Source of the DNA: Trichomonas tenax
Lineage: Eukaryota; Parabasalia; Trichomonadida; Trichomonadidae
Reading direction: 5' to 3'
Length of the DNA stretch: 55,102 bases
Assembly (NCBI GenBank): GCA_023091735.1
Contig: JALKBU010000255.1
Span: 1 to 55,102 of the forward strand
In this document: positions 38,060 to 48,530 of the stretch, piece by piece
How the letters are laid out: each line of letters opens with the position of its first letter
How positions within the stretch are numbered: the stretch's first letter is position 1
The notes under the pieces: model-generated
Databases searched by the model: none
The model's input: only the letters and a program-made list of their open reading frames with translations
What the model was told of the DNA's origin: nothing
Program-made: the position numbers and the translations under genes

Positions 38060-38554
38060 TTAATTTGAAGGAACGCTTTCGTCGAATGTTACTTTTGAGA
38101 ATAATTTCATACCGGCATCATCACACTGCTCAATTAATCCCTTGAGCCATTCAATGTGTTCATCAAGTATGTTGTAGGCTAATTGCTGTACCTTGAGCGC
38201 TTCACGATAGTTTTCGCCAAATGCATTTGGGTCATAATTACGGAGAAGTCTAGCCAAAAAATATGTCTGATAAGCCTGAGGAGACTTTTCCCCTCCCAAT
38301 CCAAGATGCATCTTCATCAATTTGTATGATTCACAGTCTTTTATAGGTTTACAACCAACTAACGATTTTTTCGTTCTCCTCCTATCGTTTGGCGTGCTGT
38401 TGCGTCCAGCAGAATTTCGAATTGCAGCTTTGAGTCCTTTAGGTTCTTCATATTCTGAATATATCTTCAGAACCATTCCAATATACTTGAGATTGTTGGA
38501 TGCCACTATCTCACTCATTAGAGCGTCGAATGCCTCTTTAGAACTAGGATCCAT
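38060..38554 (-). CDS. Small hypothetical protein (164 aa)
   Basis: The product, starting MDPSSKEAFDALMSEIV, is helical with a basic middle (NDRRRTKKSLVG) and a tyrosine-rich helical C-terminal half (YQTYFLARLLRNYDPNAFGENYREALK). No domain is recognised and there is no signal or membrane segment. Its codon use resembles that of the neighbouring genes, so I consider it real. TTACATGGCAAA lies about 85 bases upstream on the minus strand. An in-frame extension to 38719 begins at a non-ATG codon and is excluded. Confidence 0.6.
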   Translation of the reverse strand: MDPSSKEAFDALMSEIVASNNLKYIGMVLKIYSEYEEPKGLKAAIRNSAGRNSTPNDRRRTKKSLVGCKPIKDCESYKLMKMHLGLGGEKSPQAYQTYFLARLLRNYDPNAFGENYREALKVQQLAYNILDEHIEWLKGLIEQCDDAGMKLFSKVTFDESVPSN

Positions 38555-38916
38555 TATTGAAAAATGATTTTTATTTTTTGAGAGGGTACAAAAAATTTCC
38601 CACTTTGAAATGGTAATTTTTATTGTAAATTTAGAAATTTGCCATGTAATTAAAGAAAATTCAATGGGCTGGCGAACAGCTTTGTTTTCATGAACAGGCA
38701 TTGATTTGATCAATTGCACTTAGTGTATAAGTATTACTGTTCATAGTGTGAGCGTTTAGCAACAAAATAATGAATGCTATCACTTTAAATTTAAAGATAT
38801 ATTTGATTCTTTCTCGCCCGTAATATCTCAATTTGTCATTCATGCCATGTAAAGTCAAAATTTTGACAAAATTTGTGAAAGAATATTTTTTATCAAAAAC
38901 AATAACAAAAAATACT
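38555..38916. other. Intergenic with two TTTACATGGCA motifs
   Basis: On the minus strand TTACATGGCAAA (about 38638-38650) and TTTACATGGCA (38843-38853) lie upstream of the small hypothetical gene and downstream of Raptor. No gene is seen. Confidence 0.5.
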
Positions 38917-41900
38917 TTATTGTAAAACATATGTGTACATGTCTCCCTGTGCTGTGCCAAAAGCAACAGCTGGAAGATTTGGATGGACGGCAAAAATACA
39001 CTGTGGATTGACTTCCTTGAAAGAGAAAATCGGAAGTCCATCGGGTCCGGTGCATTGTGGTGCTGCAATGTTGTCCGTAGAAACAAGAAGAGGAAGATGC
39101 CTGTGTGCAACGAAGTGCTTTGGAGGTGATTGCGGAATTCTCAATGTGCTAAGAGATCCTTCACCAACATTCCAGATAGCACATTTTCCTCCAGGCGTGC
39201 TTGCATATATAAGTTCTCCGCTTGCTGATATTGCTGAGATCCTATCTCCCAATGTGATTGTGAGTCTTCTAACTCTAGCAAAAGGATCTCTTGTGTCAAC
39301 AGCACTCAATGAACCATTTGCATAACCAACAAAAACGAGATTTGGATTTGATGGTGATAAGCAAATCGAAGATGCAATATGTTGTTCTTCTGATGGCCAT
39401 TCACCAATCAACTGCTGCTTGTGGAGATCCCAGATAGCAACACCACTGTTTCCGCGTGTGGTGAAGAGTCTGTAATCTTGAGCCTGACAGTACTGTGCGA
39501 TGTTGTCCACGTTATAGTTTGCATCGGCTCTAAATGATGTGAGAGGATTGGAATAGAGTGGATCCCAAAGGTGAACACAGCCATCGCATGTACCAGCAAT
39601 AACAATTCTTCTGTTCATTAAGTGTGCGCATTGGAGATCAGTAATATCGAAATCTGAGAGTCTGATTCTATTTGTAACTTTGCAGTTCTCGTCTGTATGG
39701 AAGATGAATTTATTGCTTGTTGACACAGCTGCCTCCAGTGATTCAGGATCGAATGCGATGTGTGTTGGAGCGAACTTGAAAAGCTTTCCTTCTGCTTGAA
39801 GTGTTGCATTCAATTTCAGTGTGAATGGCTTTATTTCTGTCTGTGAGTATATTGGGGGTGGAACAACCCAGTCTGGGCCTGCACGGATGATGTTTTGGAC
39901 TGAAATGCTGAATAATGCATCTGTTGAGATATCTGATGGGAATATTTCTGATTCTTCTGTATGTTCGCTTTCATCTTCGCTGAAGCTGCTCTTTATTGCC
40001 TTCTGCATTGCATCAATAGAATATGGCGGTGAGACTGAATGTGGACGAGTATCTCCATTGACAACATGGCCGCCTGTGAAAAGACGCTGGAAATATCCTC
40101 TGAACAAAGTGGCACGCTTCTTAACTAATGGATGTGGGTCGTGGCTAAGCATGTCGATAATATAATATAAGATTGTGCATACATGAGCGATAGCATCAGT
40201 GCGATGTGCAACATCATCGAGTTTCTTTAAGAATGTTGGGTAATCTGTTTTCATTGAGTTCAACTTCATATCTTCGAACCAAAGAGCAATCAATTGGGAG
40301 AATGTTGCAGCAGAGTTAATAACTTGCGATTTTCTGAAACCGATAACAAACATTTCCGCATTAGAATGAAGGAATTTCGCACAAGAGTTCAATAGTTGAT
40401 AGCGGACTATATATGAGCAGTCCATAAGAGCTGGAAGGCACATCAGAATGATGTGCATGTTGATAATCGATTCACCTGGTTGCATGTAGCAATGTAGAGC
40501 TGTGATTGCTGCTGCTCTGCACCAATGAGTACCGTGGAAGATTCCAAGACCAATCTGGAAGTGAACAGAATCAGGAAGAAAGAATACCGGATCTACGGTG
40601 ATTCCTTGGAAAGATCTCGTGATGAATAATAATAACCAGTGAAGGAATGGCGATTTTGCTGTTGGAATAGCAGTCTTGAACTTGTGATGGAACTCTTTGT
40701 TGTTAATAAATGGACTGATGTTGTTGAGATTGACAACTAAAAGCGTAATAATTCCGCAGATGATTGTTCTCGTCTTTTCTGATATAGTAGTATCGAACAA
40801 ATACTTAAGAAGGAGCTGATAATCAATGCCGTTGCGAATTTCCTGAATGAATGTTGGGTTCTCATAAAGCATCGAGAAAACAATATAGCTCAAGCTGTGA
40901 AGGTCTTCAGGATTCTTTGTTGATGAAAGTGTTGTGAAACATGTCTTGAAAATCAATGCAAGAGAAAGCTTCTGTCTGTTCTCTTTGCTTCTAGATGCAT
41001 ATTTAGCAAGCAACTGGAATACTTTCAAGTTCTCTGCATATTCAGTGAACGGAATATGACATAATACTGTCAACAAAAACATTTTGATACGCGAATCAAG
41101 CTTCTGAGAAAGATAGTGATGCATCGAATTGATTGCTCTTCTGAAGAAATCTGTAGCGAAAGAAGGCGGCGGAGTAAGTGTAGAAGTGATCCATTGGTCA
41201 ATTGAAGTCTTCCATTGAAGCCATAATGGATGACGAGTCATATTTGGTAAACTTGGATAAGAAACAGGGTGAACATCATACGGAGAGAGAAGATACTGAG
41301 AAAGTATGAAATTGCGGAAGAATGTTGCAACAGAAGGATCTTGTCTGAATAAAAATTTGTATAATGGAGATTTCAAGTGATCAGAGGCTATTGCGTCTGT
41401 CAATGCACACAACACCTCTTCAAGTTGTGGGCGGTTAACTTTATCGCCAAAAGCAAGAATTCCATTAATTTCATTTAATGGAAAGCCTGGATCTGGGAAA
41501 GAAGTGTGATAAAACTGTAAAATGTGACATAATATAGACATAGCAACTGGTGAGAATAGACAAGTTGTAAGAAAATCGCGTGGTAATTCTGCATTTGACG
41601 GAAGTGACTCGTTAACATCAGTTGAGCAGATACACATCCAATCATTCCAATTAGATTCAGATTTTATTGTAGGAATCGCCGCGTATAAGTGTGGAGAAGG
41701 GCCAGGAATTTTAGTTTTCTGTTTCATTTTCAAAGCTGCCGTTTCTAAACTCTGCAAAACAGCACCAGCATTATTGCAGTCGAATATGTAAAATGACGGT
41801 GTTTTGAGGTTCTCAAAGATTCTTCTTACTTGATAAGGTTTAAAAACGTTCGGCTTTCCATCACAAATGTAAATAGATGCTTTATCAACTGGCGGAAAGC

Positions 41901-42465
41901 CGTATCCAACGTAGTGAAATAGAACGCGCACAGGAGCGGCTTCTCTTCTAAAGTTTTGCAATTGATTTAATTTTTCTGCGGACGGAGAAACGAAAATGCT
42001 GACTTTGAATGTCGGACGGATGCTTTGGTACGCGGATTTATATGTGGAATTGACTCCTGTCGAAAAATCAGTGAGAGGGGCTGTTAAGTATTGCCAAGCG
42101 TAGTATGGCGTTTTGTCTGTATATTCAAAGTCTAATTTAGAGAACTGAGCTGGATGTGCGATCAAAATGAAGACTGAATCGTTTAATTGTGCATTTGGAA
42201 ATGGGAATTCTTTGTTTACTGTTATTTTTTGGTCCAAATCATAATCAGTGTCCGCATATGACGAAATTATAAGATTTTTATCGTTGTATATCATATTGAA
42301 ATCGATTGTGTCGATGTGTTGTTCGATTTGTTTAAAAAAAGTTGGCTTAACTTGACTCTGAGGCATCGGTTTGTCGTTTTTCAGATCTTCCGAAGTCTCT
42401 CCGTTGGAGTACTCGTAGCCTGAACTCTCGTATTCATCAAATTTCATTGCCCCAGTTCTTTTCAT
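38917..42465 (-). CDS. Raptor, TORC1 scaffold subunit
   Basis: This 1182-residue protein has the Raptor layout. The N-terminal conserved domain (about residues 30-330) has a caspase-like fold: VLFHYVGYG (about 180), YIFDCNNAGAVL (about 225) and CSTDVNESLPSNAELPRDFLTTCL (about 275-300), which match the Raptor signatures closely. A long helical HEAT-like middle follows, then a C-terminal WD40 propeller (about 890-1182, for example RIVIAGTCDGCVHLWDP and GVAIWDLHKQQLIGEWP). Raptor recruits substrates to TOR kinase complex 1 and helps place it on lysosomal membranes. The ATG at 42465 lies 25 bases after AAAAGTGAC. The gene is uninterrupted. Confidence 0.93.
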   Translation of the reverse strand: MKRTGAMKFDEYESSGYEYSNGETSEDLKNDKPMPQSQVKPTFFKQIEQHIDTIDFNMIYNDKNLIISSYADTDYDLDQKITVNKEFPFPNAQLNDSVFILIAHPAQFSKLDFEYTDKTPYYAWQYLTAPLTDFSTGVNSTYKSAYQSIRPTFKVSIFVSPSAEKLNQLQNFRREAAPVRVLFHYVGYGFPPVDKASIYICDGKPNVFKPYQVRRIFENLKTPSFYIFDCNNAGAVLQSLETAALKMKQKTKIPGPSPHLYAAIPTIKSESNWNDWMCICSTDVNESLPSNAELPRDFLTTCLFSPVAMSILCHILQFYHTSFPDPGFPLNEINGILAFGDKVNRPQLEEVLCALTDAIASDHLKSPLYKFLFRQDPSVATFFRNFILSQYLLSPYDVHPVSYPSLPNMTRHPLWLQWKTSIDQWITSTLTPPPSFATDFFRRAINSMHHYLSQKLDSRIKMFLLTVLCHIPFTEYAENLKVFQLLAKYASRSKENRQKLSLALIFKTCFTTLSSTKNPEDLHSLSYIVFSMLYENPTFIQEIRNGIDYQLLLKYLFDTTISEKTRTIICGIITLLVVNLNNISPFINNKEFHHKFKTAIPTAKSPFLHWLLLFITRSFQGITVDPVFFLPDSVHFQIGLGIFHGTHWCRAAAITALHCYMQPGESIINMHIILMCLPALMDCSYIVRYQLLNSCAKFLHSNAEMFVIGFRKSQVINSAATFSQLIALWFEDMKLNSMKTDYPTFLKKLDDVAHRTDAIAHVCTILYYIIDMLSHDPHPLVKKRATLFRGYFQRLFTGGHVVNGDTRPHSVSPPYSIDAMQKAIKSSFSEDESEHTEESEIFPSDISTDALFSISVQNIIRAGPDWVVPPPIYSQTEIKPFTLKLNATLQAEGKLFKFAPTHIAFDPESLEAAVSTSNKFIFHTDENCKVTNRIRLSDFDITDLQCAHLMNRRIVIAGTCDGCVHLWDPLYSNPLTSFRADANYNVDNIAQYCQAQDYRLFTTRGNSGVAIWDLHKQQLIGEWPSEEQHIASSICLSPSNPNLVFVGYANGSLSAVDTRDPFARVRRLTITLGDRISAISASGELIYASTPGGKCAIWNVGEGSLSTLRIPQSPPKHFVAHRHLPLLVSTDNIAAPQCTGPDGLPIFSFKEVNPQCIFAVHPNLPAVAFGTAQGDMYTYVLQ

Positions 42466-43006
42466 TTGGTGATGAGATGAATTGGAGAAAGTCACTTTTT
42501 AGAAAATCTCTGTTTTTCAAATTCCTTCAAACATTTGTTTTTATATCATTTCAATGATAACATAACAATATAATGCTTCTGCTCAACCCTTTTACCAGAT
42601 ATATCACTCAATATATTTATGTTGCACATATTTATCTTTAATATGAGTTAAATAGTTGGTTTCAGATCAATTTAACAATCTTTTAATTACATAATATGAA
42701 AATTTAATCTTTTTACCAGATATATCACTCCTTATATTGATAATGCACATATTTATCTAAAATATTATTCACAAAAGTGATTTCAGATCAATTTAACAAT
42801 ATCATAATTACATAGCAAGATATTTTAACCTTTTCACCAGATACATCATTCATAATATTGATGATGTACAAAGTTTATCTATTATATTTTTCACATAATT
42901 GATTTCAGATCAGTTTAGCAGTCAGTTTACTATCTTCAAAACTATGGATGATGATTTTAAACTGAGATGAAGAAAAAAGCATAAAGCAGAAAATACAAAC
43001 AAAAAT
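42466..43006. repeat. Three ~120-bp tandem repeats between two genes
   Basis: Three units start with CTTTTACCAGATA or its variant at about 42590, 42710 and 42830 (period 120-121). Each contains TTGATAATGCACA-like, TTTATCTA and TTTCAGATCAATTTAACA segments. They lie upstream of Raptor and downstream of the UBL gene. AAAAGTGAC (42491-42499) is between them and the Raptor ATG. No coding potential. Confidence 0.85.
42491..42499 (-). promoter_or_regulatory. AAAAGTGAC motif before Raptor
   Basis: In the sense direction of Raptor AAAAGTGAC ends 25 bases before the ATG at 42465. Confidence 0.45.
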
Positions 43007-43705
43007 TTACTTTCGATTCAAGGGTACAAGTGGAATATTGGAAGTTTCTGTATCACTGAAGCTTTCCGAATCGTCTTCGTCATCCGATTGACAGCAACAA
43101 TTGATTCCAAACCAATATTGACCGACAATCGAAGTTCTTGTGATTTTAGGATAGCACTCAGTTAAACCAAGAATCATGAAAACAACAGCAGGTATTCCAA
43201 TGATTGTTGAAATCAAAATATAAATTGATCGAATTAACATATCAAAACGTCCAATCAAAGCGCCACACATGAATGCAATAGCGATTAAAAGAGGAACCGA
43301 TGACCAATAAACGAATAAAAATCCTTCATTGTGTGTAGCGAGCTGATTTTGAGTCAAACATTCAAGTTCTACTGTAGTATCGTTTCTTATACCCATTTCC
43401 TCGAGTGTGCTATCTTCGTAAAGAATGTTGTTGTATTTTAGCAAAAATTTATGTTGACGAACTTCTCTCGGAAGAATTTTATTGATTTCGTGAATCAATT
43501 GTCGCGCTGTCTTTGTTATCGGTTGTTCTGTCAGCAGTCTCTGGCCAACAGCGTAAGTTCCTGCTTTATAAGGGTTCGGAATCGAGTACGAAATTACGAA
43601 TCGGCGCTTTGTGGCCGAATACTGACTGAGAGTGAACTCGTGTGGTGGCGGCAAAGTTATGCTGTTGATGACAGAGGGATCGTAACTCGGTGTACTATTT
43701 ATCAT
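43007..43705 (-). CDS. Ubiquitin-like domain protein with two membrane helices
   Basis: The 232 residues start with about 30 disordered residues, then a ubiquitin-like fold (about 35-125): RRFVISYSI, TARQLIHEINKIL, LLKYNNILYEDSTLEEMGIRNDTTVEL, the last two in the order of the ubiquitin beta3-beta5 strands. There is no C-terminal diglycine, so it is not a conjugating modifier. Two membrane helices follow (about 135-155 and 165-190), then an acidic, serine-rich cytosolic tail. The layout resembles TMUB/HERP-type ER proteins that engage ER-associated degradation, which is inference. The ATG follows AAAAAGTGAC at 3 bases. Confidence 0.75.
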   Translation of the reverse strand: MINSTPSYDPSVINSITLPPPHEFTLSQYSATKRRFVISYSIPNPYKAGTYAVGQRLLTEQPITKTARQLIHEINKILPREVRQHKFLLKYNNILYEDSTLEEMGIRNDTTVELECLTQNQLATHNEGFLFVYWSSVPLLIAIAFMCGALIGRFDMLIRSIYILISTIIGIPAVVFMILGLTECYPKITRTSIVGQYWFGINCCCQSDDEDDSESFSDTETSNIPLVPLNRK

Positions 43706-43708
43706 TGT

Positions 43709-43717
43709 GTCACTTTT
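43709..43717 (-). promoter_or_regulatory. AAAAGTGAC motif, 3 bases before ATG
   Basis: On the minus strand AAAAAGTGAC is separated from the ATG at 43705 by three bases (ACA). Confidence 0.5.
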
Positions 43718-46700
43718 TACACTATGTTTTTTCAAATGATTCTCCAAATAATTTTAAATCGATAATATTGCTCAAATTTTTAATCATGAAATATCCATAC
43801 AATATAGGAACTATTTTCAAAGAGAATTAGTAAAATTATTATGTTTTTATCGAGATTCAACAATGCATTCTGCAAAAAATAAATCTTGCTTTTTCATTTT
43901 CGTTGTTTATTTTAGAAATGTTGCATAAATAAACCCATTCATTTTATATTATCACTTTATAACATGATGTATCACTGTCGAGTAAAAACCTTCTAAAGTG
44001 CCTCCAATATGGAGTTGCACGAAAGTGTTACACAAAACATCATATTTTTTTCTAATGTTTACATTGCTTTTGAAGGGGAAAAAATGAAAATTGAGGGGTC
44101 AACGCTGTCACTTTTGTGAAAATGTTTCGTGTTAAACTTTAGAATTTAAAAAAGCATTTTTTGTTTTCACTTTTTCACATATTAATTGAAGTTTTATAAA
44201 GTTATTCCATACGCAGATGCAACTAATTTAGCCTCTAATTATGGATTCTAACTATTTATCATAATTGAGAGATTTTTTGTAGAAATTCAAAATAAGTATT
44301 TTTATATTTATATACATATTAGACTCAATTAATTGCATGCTGCCCAACACATATAAACATATTATAACGCATGCATGCCAATAAAATAAGAATATATTAA
44401 GTTTTACTCATTCATTTATAATTTTCTATAGTTTTATGACTTGTATACACCATAAATAGACCAAAGTAATCACTCATGTATGCTAATAGCATTTACAACT
44501 GTATTTGTGAATATTGAAAATAATTGATATAAAAAATTATCGATAATAATGCTTTATTTATACAGAAGAGACAAAAGCAAGGTAAGATAAAACTAAGAAA
44601 TGCCTGTAAAACGATTAAAATTGCTTATAGACAAACTTCAGATCTCGCAGCATATTAAATATGAGAAATAACTGCAGAAAAGGATATTATTTTCCGATGG
44701 CATACACATACGTGCCGCATAAAATAGAGAACTGAACTTTAGTGCCAAAAAGAGTGTACGTTTATCAATTTTTGATATTAAATATCGAGTATGATATTGA
44801 ACAAATGTCTCACCTATGACAGTGATCACATCCGTAATAAAATGAAGCCTTAACTCAACAATAAAAAAACAAATAAATTTAATATTACACTCAATAACGA
44901 AATAATTGTTGAAACATTATACCTATGAACTACATTATAAATTAGTTATACATATTCATAGAAATATTATATTATTTCATTGATATCACACCAAATTAAA
45001 ATAATATTTTATGATTTGTGATATTCCATCCCAAAATCTTTGCTTCATCTCATCATTTTAACATACATAGTAAACATTCACGTAGCATATATCATACATT
45101 TCAGAAATTTTCCTCATATTTTAAAGATTCGAGTGATGTTTATGATAACTTAATAGAAAGCTATCTTGTATAGGAATAGTTTGCGATGCAGATCATATGA
45201 TTTTCTTCTCATAAACCTAAAAAAATTAAATAAATTATTGTTTCTTATTAGTTTTAATGTATACGTGGTGCGACCTCATTTTGCATACGTATATCAACTC
45301 TATTCCATGGATAAAAAAGAGATTCTAACGAAATAAAAAATAAATCAAATATATAAAATAAAATTGCTTTAATAAGATGAAACAAATACTACACCAACAA
45401 TATTATATGATCATGATGGTTGAAAAAGCATTTTTCTTTGGTATTATTTTATCGAAAAAATTGCCTTTCTAAATCATATATTGCTATGATATATTTTATT
45501 TCAGTCAAAAACAATGCTTGGCTAATGTTTCCCAAAAGAGGCAAAATAAACCCCTTTGAGGTGTTGGAGTTAAGATATTTGAGGGGGAGAACTTTTTTAG
45601 TGTAAATTTTGATTTAACTATTTTCAATGGAAAAATGGCATTAAAATTAATGCATTATGATATAAAATGAATTGTTTATAAATTTTCATCTCTATTTTTT
45701 TCATTATTCTCTAACTCAACATGATAATTTGAAATTCTGCCTAGTATTTCTAGCTATTCTTTTAATTTCTAGAAAATCAGGGTTAGCTATCCTATCGTAT
45801 TGTGTTTATCTTAAAAATAGTCGAATTTATTCCTCCAAAATAACCCCCAAACTGAATTGGAACTTCCAGCATGCTCTCAATTTATCGCAATTTTAGTGCC
45901 ACTGACATCGGAAGTCATTTTGGAGGTAGTTTTGGAGCTTCATGATTACATCGCCAAAAAGTAGACGCACACAGCTGAAATAAAGCAGAAACTTTGATAT
46001 TTACATCAAATTTTTTATTGTCAATAAACTTCCAAACAGTATTTTCTTTCGAAAGACACACAATCGACTAAAGAGCTAAAGTGTATTTCATATATGAAAG
46101 AAAATTTGTTATAAATAACATAATTAATTTTTTATTGATTAAAGGAACAAAATCAGGAAGTAATATAGGAGCTGTTGTTATAAATAACATTGATTATAAT
46201 ATGGCAATGATTGAAACGAGGCCTGCAAAATGATGGGAATGTTAAAAACTCTTTCAAATCATAATCAAATTGGAGATATTTTCAAAACTTTTTATTTTAG
46301 TCTTCTTCTCCATAAAAATGTCACCGCTGGCATGATTTAGTGACATGTGTACCAAGAAGATGATAAAAACAACAAGTTTTGTTGGTGATTCATGTTTCTC
46401 CAACAACTGTGTGCCAATAGCACATTAAGGCTTGAGAAATCTAATAAAAAGACCACATATACCATTGGCATACAGTGATGGATGAATTTTTATCAGATAA
46501 TTTACATTGATTTATATAATATTGTGTTTGAGTCCTTCTTCTCGTTACTGAAGCCACTGCATACATGTGTAATGACTGAAGAACCGATAAGGAGGACAAA
46601 AACACAACAATTGGACGAGTTTTGATTTTTCATCCCACCAGATGTCGGTTGCACAATGAAACTTAAACAATGTGATAGCAAGTTGCACTGCATTATTACA

Positions 46701-46752
46701 ACAAAGTATCGGCGGGAATTAATTTCGATATTCTGGGTCGATTTTGAAATGC
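43718..46752. other. Gene desert, AT-rich
   Basis: About 3 kb with no supported gene. Open frames are short, start with non-ATG codons or are low complexity. One isolated GTCACTTTTG occurs at 44108. Two loosely similar stretches, 46280-46440 and 46520-46690, share ACATGTGTA and GACAAAAACA-like segments and may be old copies of one repeat. I see no RNA gene. Confidence 0.5.
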
Positions 46753-46835
46753 TGTTCTATGCACTCCAAATTGATTCAGAAGCCAATAGAAATGTGTGCC
46801 ATTGACTTCTGAATCGATTTGAAGTGCATAGAACA
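46753..46835. repeat. 35-bp-arm inverted repeat (hairpin)
   Basis: The arms 46753-46787 and 46801-46835 pair over 35 bases with three mismatches and a 13-base loop (AGAAATGTGTGCC). It is isolated in the gene desert. Confidence 0.88.
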
Positions 46836-48044
46836 ACATTTTCACTGTTTTTCACGTTTTCGCCCTACCAAATATGAAACACATTTGAGACTTTGATTTT
46901 GCGATAAAAGTGTGCTATATAACTTAGACACACAATATTCAATGTGAGACTGTCTTGTGAATATATTATACTATGCAATCTTTGAGATATAAACATTGTA
47001 TTAGCAAGAAAATCATACATTATTGACTCCTTAGAATGTCAATTTTGTTGACACCACATCAACATGGAACACATTCAATATCACTAACAGAGGCATGAAA
47101 CAATTAAAACACCCATCTGCAGTATATGTGATAGGCATTATGCATGACAAAACATAAAAAACACAAATTTTTGAAATAATACAATATTCAAAATAAGTAA
47201 ATGTTGTGCTATCATTCTAATCACATCAATATCAAAATAAGCATTGCTCATATAATAAAGATATACATATAAGAGTATCAACAATCATGTTTTCAAAAAC
47301 AACCTCAAATGCTAATTAACCAACTTTTTGTAACCAATGCATTTATGCATTGAGCCAGATTCCATATCAGCCACTGGTCATTGCAGCATAAGTTGTTGGT
47401 CATAATATTGATACTTTAATGCCGAAAAAGCTGCTTCTCCAAATTTGGAGAAAAAAGGACGATAAAAAATTGGATTGTCCACTAGTTCTTGCATAAGCAA
47501 AATAAAAAGTAAGATTTTCTAGATCTTCAATATTGGCAACATGAAAGAAAATCAAATCTGAATGATTGCTCTAAAAATTACGCTTTGGAAAAGTGACACA
47601 TAACTTTTACTTTAGGACACTTCTACGAGAACAAATGCAGATACGTACTAAAAATTTACAAAAAAATAAAAAAGTCTCATTTGTGTCAGTGGACGGAGTA
47701 GGATTTATTTTTTTCGATCTTCATATCTCGACATCTAGTTTAGAAACCAGGGTTTATATTACATGCATATATATGACAATTTTTTACCGTAAATGTACTT
47801 TTTCAGAATTTCTTGAATAGTACAGTGTGCTGTGATTTAAAATTAAGGTTAAAAATTCATCCAGAATGCACTTTTAGTGTGTTTTTCGGAAGTTACAAAA
47901 AAGTTCAAACACTTGAAAAACGAGACAATACATTTTATAGATGGATCATTACTATATCCAAAACTACACTTCAGACATTTTTATTTATGCTTGCTATGCT
48001 AATAAATGGGGCTGGAACTACCAACTTTCCTTTAATAAGGTTAA
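46836..48044. other. Gene desert, AT-rich
   Basis: No gene is supported. An AAAAGTGAC copy is at 47585-47593, followed by a short non-ATG frame with no recognisable content. Confidence 0.45.
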
Positions 48045-48530
48045 AAATTGAATGGTGTCAGTGAATTCATTACTGTAAATAAACTGATTGAATCATTAAA
48101 ACCAATATTAAATGATGTTAAACATATTGATGTTTATTTCACTGATTACTATAAAAATAGATTGTATAAGGCATATAATATAAAAGCACTTAAGTTTGCA
48201 TTTGATCAGAAATGGGTTAGTAATGAAGAAATTTGGAAATATCTTTCACAAATGAAGTATATTTCTAACATTCGTTCTCCTTTCTTTAAGCAATTACCTT
48301 TGAAAAAAGAACTTCATAAGCTTATGATTAAAACTGAATTAGCAAAAGTTGAGGAACATGAATATCATAAATATATACTTACTAAAATACAAAATGATAA
48401 ATTAAAAGAACAAATAATAAATAAATATGATGAAGAGAGTTCGAAGAGATCGGAAAATGTTATTGATGATACTAAAGATAAATATGAAACTGAATTTAAT
48501 GTATGTATTCCAGATGAAGAAATAAGTTAA
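48045..48530 (+). pseudogene. 5'-truncated ORF of unknown family
   Basis: A 160-residue frame without an ATG near its start; the first in-frame methionine lies in SQMKYISN, about residue 68. The product is lysine-, tyrosine- and asparagine-rich and looks like a genuine protein end (KAYNIKALKFAFDQKWVSNEEIW, then a charged tail). The frame just upstream is closed by TAA, so the N-terminus is lost or in another frame. Its very AT-rich coding is unlike the housekeeping genes. It could be a fragment of a large transposon or of an accessory gene. Confidence 0.35.

Noticed and set aside
45420..45896. Two short plus-strand ORFs in the gene desert
   Set aside because: Non-ATG or low-complexity starts and no recognisable domain. 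They could be old fragments but I cannot support it.
46502..46693. Cysteine-rich short minus-strand ORF
   Set aside because: It starts at ATT/TTG-type context in repeat-like DNA, and has no conserved pattern.
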